Assembly (NCBI GenBank): GCA_020430865.1
Contig: JAGQIY010001102.1
Span: 1-5,426 of the forward strand
Length of the DNA: 5,426 bases
DNA from: Myxococcales bacterium
GTDB lineage: Bacteria > Myxococcota > Polyangia > Polyangiales > Polyangiaceae
Direction of reading: 5' to 3'
Shown here: positions 1-5,426 of the stretch, one piece after another
Numbering within the stretch: the stretch's first letter is position 1
Layout of the letters: each line of letters opens with the position of its first letter
Made by a program: the position numbers and the translations under genes
The notes under the pieces: generated by a model
What the model saw: only the letters and a program-made list of their open reading frames with translations
What the model was told of the DNA's origin: nothing
Databases searched by the model: none

Positions 1-209
1 GGCGCTTCGAGCACGGCTCGGGCGGTCTTCGGCCGGGCTACTCGATCCACCCGAGCTTCTCCGATGCCTGCTACCGGACGCTCGGCAGCCGGGCCTTCTA
101 CCGCCTCGGCTCCCCTATTACCGCCGCGATCCGTCGGGCGGCCGAGACCTGGGCCCGCGAGCGGATCGCCCGCGCGAGCGCCGGGGTGAGCCCACAGGAG
201 GCGCCATGA
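1..209 (+). CDS. C-terminal end of an unidentified protein (5' partial)
   Basis: This is the last 68 codons of a gene that starts left of the window. Bases 1-2 finish a codon, codons read from position 3, and the TGA stop is at 207-209. The frame is chosen over the other open frames because about 88% of its codons end in G or C. It also gives a protein-like mix of residues, with several Phe, Tyr, His and Trp, and its stop overlaps the next start. The tail reads RFEHGSGGLRPGYSIHPSF, then a Tyr/Phe-rich stretch (CYRTLGSRAFYRLGSP), then a basic, probably helical end (AAIRRAAETWARERIARA). I recognise no catalytic motif or family in so short a piece. The TGA overlaps the ATG of the next gene, so the two are probably in one operon and translationally coupled. 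Coding status is well supported; function is unknown. Confidence 0.78.
   Translation, partial: RFEHGSGGLRPGYSIHPSFSDACYRTLGSRAFYRLGSPITAAIRRAAETWARERIARASAGVSPQEAP
196..201 (+). promoter_or_regulatory. Shine-Dalgarno site for the 355-residue gene
   Basis: AGGAGG is a full match to the anti-Shine-Dalgarno core, four bases before the ATG at 206. It lies inside the last codons of the preceding gene. It decides the start of the downstream gene, whose frame is otherwise open to the left edge of the window with no stop to bound it. Confidence 0.75.
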
Positions 210-1273
210 CGGAGCGCGCCCACCTTCACCTCGAGCGCCCAACCTTCTGGACCGAGAACAACGATCCGGAGGCCTGGTTCCGCGCGCTCGAGACGCTCGC
301 CGAGCTGGCCGAGCGCACGCCGCTGACGGGCTCGCCGCGCGCCGTGTCGGACCACCATCTCGCCGGCGTGATCTCGCGCCGCGGCGCTTCGGGGCTCTTC
401 GGAGCCTTCCATCGCCAGTGCCGCGTGTTCCTTCCCGGCGTGGGTCTGATGGCCTGCGACGAGGGCGGTCACTGGGCGCTCACCGACGAGGCGCAGGTGC
501 TGCTGCGCACCTGGAAACGGGAGCCCGCCGAAGGTCTGCTGCTCCTGGCGGCGTTCCTCGTGCGCGAGAGCCCGTGGCTGCGCCTCCTCCTGCTTCGACT
601 GCAGGCGGGCCAGTGGGCGCTCGTGGAGTGGTCCGTCGCGCGTAGTGGCCGGGCTGGGCTCAAGGCGGGGAGCTCCCTGCTGCTGCAGAGCCACGCGAAG
701 CCGGAGAGCTGGTTCGAGGGGCTCGAGCAGCACACCGCAGCGCGCTGGCTGGCGCGGACCCATTGCGCCGGGCTCGCCTACGACCCGGACGTGCTGAAGC
801 GGAAGAAGAGCAAGGACAACCTCTCGCTCACCCCGCTGACCGCACCACTGCACCTGCTCGAGTCGGTGGGCTGGCTCACTCGCACGGGTGAGCTCGCACT
901 CCCGGGCGAGGTCGCAGCGGACCTCGTAGGACGGGCGACCCCGGCCCAGGCGCTCACCGAGCTGACCCGCGGCCACGCGGACGTGCGCGGCTTCGTCGCC
1001 GCCGAGCCGGTCTTGCGCGAGCTCCTCGCCACCTTCGGCGTGAGCCCCAACGAAGAAGCGTTCGCCCGCTGGATGGACGCGCTCGTCGACCAGGCCGTCC
1101 ACCACGGTGCCCTCGAGCTGCTCGACGCTGAGCCCGGCCAGGCGCGGCACGGCAGAGGACTTCACGCGGACCCGTCGCGCAAGCTCGTGCGATGGGTCGT
1201 TCACACCGAGTTCAACGACGCCTTCCAGAGCGCATGGCCGGCACTCGAGACGGAACGGGAGCTGACACGATGA
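206..1273 (+). CDS. Unrecognised protein with winged-helix-like segments, partner of the giant ATPase
   Basis: A 355-residue soluble protein whose family I do not recognise. Its start is set by the AGGAGG at 196-201 and the ATGA overlap with the upstream stop. Two segments look like winged-helix folds, judged by eye only. Residues about 24-104 are helices ending in a wing-like GGHWALTDEAQVLLRTW, the phrasing often seen at the end of such domains. Residues about 208-242 (TPLHLLESVGWL-TRTGELALPGEVAADL reading) resemble a helix followed by a beta-hairpin wing. A basic patch LKRKKSKDN (197-205) lies between them and could contact nucleic acid. The Leu-rich run at 110-133 is broken by Arg and Glu, so it is more likely an amphipathic helix than a membrane segment. 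There is no signal peptide, no cysteine cluster and no nuclease or transferase motif. The stop overlaps the start of the large ATPase gene, which implies matched expression. It may be a DNA-binding or adaptor subunit working with that ATPase (inference). A DpdG-type accessory protein is one possibility to test, held weakly. Confidence 0.85.
   Translation: MTERAHLHLERPTFWTENNDPEAWFRALETLAELAERTPLTGSPRAVSDHHLAGVISRRGASGLFGAFHRQCRVFLPGVGLMACDEGGHWALTDEAQVLLRTWKREPAEGLLLLAAFLVRESPWLRLLLLRLQAGQWALVEWSVARSGRAGLKAGSSLLLQSHAKPESWFEGLEQHTAARWLARTHCAGLAYDPDVLKRKKSKDNLSLTPLTAPLHLLESVGWLTRTGELALPGEVAADLVGRATPAQALTELTRGHADVRGFVAAEPVLRELLATFGVSPNEEAFARWMDALVDQAVHHGALELLDAEPGQARHGRGLHADPSRKLVRWVVHTEFNDAFQSAWPALETERELTR
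1257..1261 (+). promoter_or_regulatory. Shine-Dalgarno site for the giant ATPase gene
   Basis: GGGAG lies eight bases upstream of the ATG at 1270, within the last codons of the preceding gene. The spacing is close to ideal and supports ATG 1270 as the start. The codons just after the start (AGT TCT AAA GTG ATT) are richer in A and T than the rest of the gene, as is common where a ribosome must find an unstructured start. Confidence 0.65.
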
Positions 1274-4200
1274 CCAACGCGAGTTCTAAAGTGATTGGCA
1301 AGCACCAGTGGGCCGCGACCGGCGTCTCGAGCTACCCGCTCACTCACCCGATCGTCGGACAGGGCCGCTTCTTCGAGGCGTTCCGGCACTTCATCCACCT
1401 CGTGGACGACGAGGCCGAGAAGTTCGCGCACGTCTTCGCCATCATCGCCCAGTGGGGCGTCGGCAAGTCCCGCATCGGGTACGAGCTGGTCGCCCAGATC
1501 AATGACACGTCGCGGGGATGGTGGGTTCGTGGCGACGATGGCTCGCTCGTGAAGGCGCAGCTGTTCCACGACGACACGGACCGCGACCAGTACCTCGGCC
1601 TGTACATCCGCTACAGCCAGGTCGCGAACGACTACAACAACGTCGACAACTGGTTCGCCTACGGGCTCTACAAGGCGCTTCTGCCGCTGACCCGCGGGAC
1701 CTTCGACGGCTCGATCCAGGGGCAGATCGCAAAGGAGGCGACCGACCGACTCTTCGTCGCGGGCTTCGACGCCAAGAAGCTGGAGGCGGCTCTCGAGGTC
1801 TCGGCCAAGCACTCGGACGAGAAGCTCTACGAGGACCCGGAGCTGGCGACGCGGCTGTGCCAGGCCGCCTACGACTACCTGCAGACGCTCGGCATCAAGT
1901 ACGTCCTCGTCGTGCTCGACGAGCTCGAGACGGCCGCCGAGGCGGCGACCTTCGGCCTCGACTCGACCGACATCAAGCACCTCGACGGTCGCGCCATCAA
2001 GCTGATGGGCAAGGCGATCAAGGAGGAGGACCCCCGGCGCAAGCTGCCCTGGCTGCGCTACGTCGCGCTCTGCTCCCCGGCCATCGGCGACGAGCTGCGA
2101 GAGATCCAGTCGACTGCGCGCCGCTTCGAGCTCGCGGAGCTCCAGGCGAACGCGTTCGCCGACGTGAGCGACTTCGTCCAGACCCTCGAGGGCGACGGAC
2201 GCCTGGCCGAGGCGTACCCGCAGGGGCTCGTGGAGGCCGCGTACGCCATGAGCGCCGGGAACTTCGGTTGGTTCAACGTCGTCATGGCGGGCATCGACGA
2301 GCGCCTGCGTGACAAGCGGGTCCGGGGCGAGAAGGACGCGCCCACCGTTGGCGCCCTCTTCGACGAGCTGGTTCAGGTCTCGGGTCGCGTGCAGCAGCAT
2401 GTCCTCGATCACCACGCGATCGAGATGTTGCGCATCCCCGACCGCTCCCAGCTTGCAACCGTGCGGGACCTGCTCTACGGGCAGCTCCCCGTCGCGCTCG
2501 ACACATACGCCTCGGAGACGCGGGCGGCGGTCCTGGGAGCCCGTAACGAGTACGACGAGCCCATCGCGACCCTGTTCCGTCGTGTCGAGTGGGACGAGCT
2601 CGAGGCCGCGGAGGCGCTCCGCGCGTCCAAGTTCACCCGCGACCGAGGGATGTGGCGCCTCGGCGGCGTCGACCAGCCGTTGGACCTTCGCCAGCTGCTC
2701 TCGAACCTCGGCACCTACGCCATCCACGAGACCAAGGGGCAGCGGCGGACCGACGGGAAGCACACCCTGATCGTGCCGCTCCGACAGGCGGACTTCGTCC
2801 AGCTCGTCGCGCTGCTCTACCCCCATGCCGCGGCCGAGGACGCCGCGCGAGCGCTCTGGCGTCGCTTCCTCGGCGCCGAGGACATCGAGGCCGACACGGC
2901 GACCCACGTGGGGCCGAGCGTCGAGATGATCGCGCGACTCGATCTGCGCCATCGCAAGCAGGGGCAGACGTCGCTTATCTTCCGCGACCCCGACCAGAAC
3001 GCCGCCCACGAGAAGGCGCTCGCCTCGCTGCGCACGCAGACCGAGCAGGCCCGTGCTCAGCAGGTCCTCGTCGGAGCCATGCGAGTCATCGACCAGCACT
3101 GGGCGTACGACGCCGCCCCGTCGGGCATCCGCGACGAGCATCTCACCGTCATCGCGACGTCGCCGCGCAGCCGTGGTGCTTCGGGCGGCGGGCTCGTCAC
3201 GTTCGACGCGTTGAAGCTCCACCCCAAGGGCCGCGCCCTGTTCGCGTGGGTCAAGAACGTCGATGAGCTCGAGCGCCTCTGCAAGGCGGCCAGCGCTCAG
3301 TTCGGCGAGGAAGGACGAACTCCGATCGTCGCCTTCACCGCGTCTCGCTCGCTGGTCGACGTGATGGCGAACCCGCCCAGCGAGACCCTGAAGGGTGCGA
3401 GGAGCTACCTGCTGCTCTACCAGCTCACCTCGACCGAGGAGCACATCCTCCACCAGGTCGGCATGGCGACCAACGCCATCGTGGGGTTCCGGCTGGATGG
3501 ACACGGGTTCACGACGGCGTTCAGCAACCGCCTCCAGAGCCTCGTCCGGCCGTTCGCCGACGAGGTCGGCCGCTTCCGTCAGCAGCTCAACGAGCTCGGC
3601 CGCGTCGCGTGGCCGCTGCGCTCGTCGGGCAAGCTGAAGGACGCCGAGCAAGAGCTCCTCATGCGGGCGTGGCGTGTGCTGGCCATCGACACGCCCCCGC
3701 CGGCGTCGCTCGCCAACCTGGACGACAAGTCCGGCGTGGATGTCGAAGCGTTGAAGGCGCTCCTCGCCAAGCTCGGCGTGACGCCGAAGGCTCGGGCGGC
3801 CGGCTACACCGACACCGAGCGCGCGGGGCTCTTCTCCAGGCTCGATGACGCGGCGGAGCCGCTGTTCCCTCCGTTCCTCGTCGAGACGATTCGCCGACTC
3901 CTGAACGGGGACTGGAGCTTTGCTCTCGCCGAGAGGGAGTGGTTCTGGGGCTACACGTGGGAGGGGCTGAAGCCGAAGGACATCTACTTCGAGTGGATGG
4001 CGCTCGTTCGCGAGCTCGGCTTCGGCAAGCCGCAGGCGACCGCGAAGACGGCGGACGCCTACACGGCGACGACGCGCGCGGAGCTCCGTGGGGCTGTGCA
4101 GGAGGCCGACAACTGGCTCACGAAGGACTATCCGAACCTGGTCGCCGAGATGGAGGCCGTGTTCGGCGTCGGGCGCGTCAAGGATCTCTTCGGGCCCGAG

Positions 4201-5426
4201 GGCAGCGGGGCGCCGGGCACGAAGACCCTCACGGCGCGTAAGAAACTGACCGACTGCACCACCGACCTCGACGCCCTCGACACCTCCGAGACGCAGCCGG
4301 CGACTGCCGATGGGTACCGCGCCGCGGCCCAGCGCCGTCGTCGCGTGCTGCAGAACATCGACTGGGTCTTCCGGCGAGACGAGTACCGGGCCCTCGAGCA
4401 GGACACGAACGTCAAGACCCTCGACTTCGAGTCCGACGAGGTCCCGCTGTGGCAGCGGATCCGACGGGCGTCGCTCTTCGTCTCGTTCGTGCGTCGCGCG
4501 GAGGAGCGGCTCCGTGCGAGGACCGTCTCGTTGGCGGAGGAGATGCGCCAGGAGGTCACGGCGCTTCATGGCTTCCCCATCTCGCTCTTCACGCTGTCGC
4601 TCGAGAAGATCGCGCACATCCTGGACGGCGCGCTCGCTCCCCAGGCGAGCCCCGGGGCCACCGAGATCGTGCAGGTCAACGAGCCCGGCACCCTGCGTCA
4701 GAACCTCAGGGACCTGAAGGTCGCCGAGGCGACCGTGCAGCTGGAGAACCTCGCGCGAGAGGTCGGAATCGACCTCTCGACCTGGTCGGAGGCCGCGCTC
4801 GCGCAGTGCGACGGGCAGATCGTCGCGGCGTTCCGCGACCTCAAGGCCGTCTACGAGGAGCTGCGCTCTGACTTGCTGGATGCTTCGGGTCGAATCTCTG
4901 ACCTCCAGGCCGTCCTGACCAACGCGCCGGCGGACTTCCACTACCCGAAGTCCGCGCTGCCACTGGACAAGCTGCAGGGTCGTCCGGCCCTCATCGACGT
5001 CGCCCTGGAGGGCGCGCGCGGTGATGAGGTGGATCGGCTCCGCTCCGAGTTCGATGCCCCGGCTCGGCTGGGCAACTTCCAGCCCTTGATGTCGAAGGCC
5101 CGGGACCTGCTCGACGAACCCCGGAACGCGCTCACGCAGCTGCTCGGGCACGTTCTCTCGGTCGAGAACGCCGTCGCGGAGTATCGCAAGCGGCTACTGG
5201 AGAACCCGAACCTCGTGCGATCGCAGCGCGGGCTTGAGGCGCTCGCCATCGCCACCGGCGGCACCGCGCTGAAGCCTCTGGGCCTCAAGGACATCGAGGC
5301 CGCGGGCCCGATTGCCGAGGGTCAGAAGCTGGTCGGGGCCCGCCTTCAGGAGACCGCCACGGCCGGGGGCAAGGTGCTGGATGGAACGGGCGTCAGCTTC
5401 GACCGCTGGTGCGCGATCGTTGCGAC
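1270..5426 (+). CDS. Giant P-loop (AAA+/Cdc6-like) ATPase, 3' partial
   Basis: The frame is open from ATG 1270 to the right edge: 1385 codons with no stop, so the full protein is longer. The N-terminal ~300 residues form an ATPase. An entry motif HPIVGQGRFFEAFRHF (about 26-41) resembles the box upstream of Walker A in Cdc6/Orc-type ATPases. Walker A-like AQWGVGKS is at 60-67 with K66 and S67; the usual first Gly is replaced. Walker B YVLVVLDELE is at 211-220 with D217 and E218. A sensor-like strand RYVALCSP is at 263-270, and STARRFELAEL (281-291) carries paired arginines R284/R285. The DELE Walker B recalls BrxD-like (DUF2791) ATPases, but the long C-terminal part does not. Beyond residue ~310 I name no domain. 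An alpha/beta-like region runs about 620-740 (LVTFDAL, PIVAFTASRSLVDVM, SYLLLYQLTSTEEHIL). An aromatic-rich segment is at 882-909, and charged helices, possibly coiled coil, fall at about 1138-1212. No membrane segments or signal peptide are seen. GC-ending codons dominate throughout, with no frameshift. Likely role: ATP-driven motor or switch on DNA or in a defence complex (inference). Confidence 0.9.
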   Translation, partial: MTNASSKVIGKHQWAATGVSSYPLTHPIVGQGRFFEAFRHFIHLVDDEAEKFAHVFAIIAQWGVGKSRIGYELVAQINDTSRGWWVRGDDGSLVKAQLFHDDTDRDQYLGLYIRYSQVANDYNNVDNWFAYGLYKALLPLTRGTFDGSIQGQIAKEATDRLFVAGFDAKKLEAALEVSAKHSDEKLYEDPELATRLCQAAYDYLQTLGIKYVLVVLDELETAAEAATFGLDSTDIKHLDGRAIKLMGKAIKEEDPRRKLPWLRYVALCSPAIGDELREIQSTARRFELAELQANAFADVSDFVQTLEGDGRLAEAYPQGLVEAAYAMSAGNFGWFNVVMAGIDERLRDKRVRGEKDAPTVGALFDELVQVSGRVQQHVLDHHAIEMLRIPDRSQLATVRDLLYGQLPVALDTYASETRAAVLGARNEYDEPIATLFRRVEWDELEAAEALRASKFTRDRGMWRLGGVDQPLDLRQLLSNLGTYAIHETKGQRRTDGKHTLIVPLRQADFVQLVALLYPHAAAEDAARALWRRFLGAEDIEADTATHVGPSVEMIARLDLRHRKQGQTSLIFRDPDQNAAHEKALASLRTQTEQARAQQVLVGAMRVIDQHWAYDAAPSGIRDEHLTVIATSPRSRGASGGGLVTFDALKLHPKGRALFAWVKNVDELERLCKAASAQFGEEGRTPIVAFTASRSLVDVMANPPSETLKGARSYLLLYQLTSTEEHILHQVGMATNAIVGFRLDGHGFTTAFSNRLQSLVRPFADEVGRFRQQLNELGRVAWPLRSSGKLKDAEQELLMRAWRVLAIDTPPPASLANLDDKSGVDVEALKALLAKLGVTPKARAAGYTDTERAGLFSRLDDAAEPLFPPFLVETIRRLLNGDWSFALAEREWFWGYTWEGLKPKDIYFEWMALVRELGFGKPQATAKTADAYTATTRAELRGAVQEADNWLTKDYPNLVAEMEAVFGVGRVKDLFGPEGSGAPGTKTLTARKKLTDCTTDLDALDTSETQPATADGYRAAAQRRRRVLQNIDWVFRRDEYRALEQDTNVKTLDFESDEVPLWQRIRRASLFVSFVRRAEERLRARTVSLAEEMRQEVTALHGFPISLFTLSLEKIAHILDGALAPQASPGATEIVQVNEPGTLRQNLRDLKVAEATVQLENLAREVGIDLSTWSEAALAQCDGQIVAAFRDLKAVYEELRSDLLDASGRISDLQAVLTNAPADFHYPKSALPLDKLQGRPALIDVALEGARGDEVDRLRSEFDAPARLGNFQPLMSKARDLLDEPRNALTQLLGHVLSVENAVAEYRKRLLENPNLVRSQRGLEALAIATGGTALKPLGLKDIEAAGPIAEGQKLVGARLQETATAGGKVLDGTGVSFDRWCAIVA

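Noticed and set aside
533..604. Leu-rich run in the 355-residue protein as a membrane segment
   Set aside because: Residues about 110-133 are interrupted by Arg120, Glu121, Arg126 and Arg131, too many charges for a membrane helix; an amphipathic helix is more likely.
98..1204. 368-codon minus-strand open frame, meeting the previous one at a GTGA overlap that mimics an operon junction
   Set aside because: It runs in the same codon-aligned register opposite the 355-residue gene, has the same Arg/Leu/Glu/Gln-rich, aromatic-poor composition, and crosses the end of the upstream gene. The GTGA overlap at 1201-1204 is taken as coincidence.
1280..1296. AT-richer patch at the start of the ATPase gene as an internal promoter
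   Set aside because: It is only about 16 bases, shows no paired -35/-10 elements at proper spacing, and is better explained by relaxed codon choice just after a start codon.
1518..2312. 264-codon + strand open frame in another register within the ATPase gene
   Set aside because: Its product is dominated by Arg, Gly, Ala and Pro, typical of an out-of-frame read of GC-rich coding DNA. It lies wholly inside the better supported frame and has no ribosome binding site of note.
4189..4230. Second P-loop in the ATPase, from the GPEGSGAPGTKT stretch
   Set aside because: The order is G-T-K-T, not G-K-T/S, there is no preceding hydrophobic strand, and no second Walker B follows. It looks like a flexible linker.
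1201..5151. 1316-codon minus-strand open frame as a real gene
   Set aside because: It is codon-aligned with a + strand frame that has recognisable P-loop motifs, a Shine-Dalgarno site and strong GC-ending codons. The antisense product is almost devoid of aromatic residues and has no motif. Its openness follows from the absence of TTA, CTA and TCA codons on the + strand.

Overview
The window is a GC-rich (roughly two-thirds G+C) stretch carrying three same-strand genes and almost no non-coding DNA. Codons end overwhelmingly in G or C. This fits a high-GC bacterium such as a myxobacterium-like proteobacterium or an actinobacterium, but nothing in the window fixes the taxon. No rRNA, tRNA, CRISPR array, insertion sequence or terminator is visible.

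Layout, all on the + strand: (1) positions 1-209 hold the last 68 codons of a gene that begins outside the window; (2) 206-1273 encode a 355-residue protein of unrecognised family, with two segments that read like winged-helix folds; (3) 1270-5426 encode at least 1385 residues of a very large P-loop ATPase that continues past the right edge. It has no stop codon in the window. Its first ~300 residues have an AAA+/Cdc6-like layout: Walker A-like AQWGVGKS, Walker B VLVVLDELE, a sensor-like strand and a paired-arginine site. The remaining ~1000 residues match no domain I can name.

Both junctions are ATGA stop/start overlaps, each preceded by a good Shine-Dalgarno sequence, so the three genes look co-transcribed and translationally coupled. 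A small winged-helix-like protein coupled to a giant single-ATPase protein, in a compact operon with further genes on the left, resembles the architecture of multi-gene anti-phage or DNA-modification/restriction islands (BREX-, Dnd- or Dpd-like in general form). That is inference: no nuclease, methyltransferase or other diagnostic defence enzyme lies in the window, and I could not assign any of the three proteins to a named family.

The minus strand has two long open frames (1201-5151 and 98-1204) that look impressive but are best explained as shadows of the + strand genes, as set out under findings and rejections.
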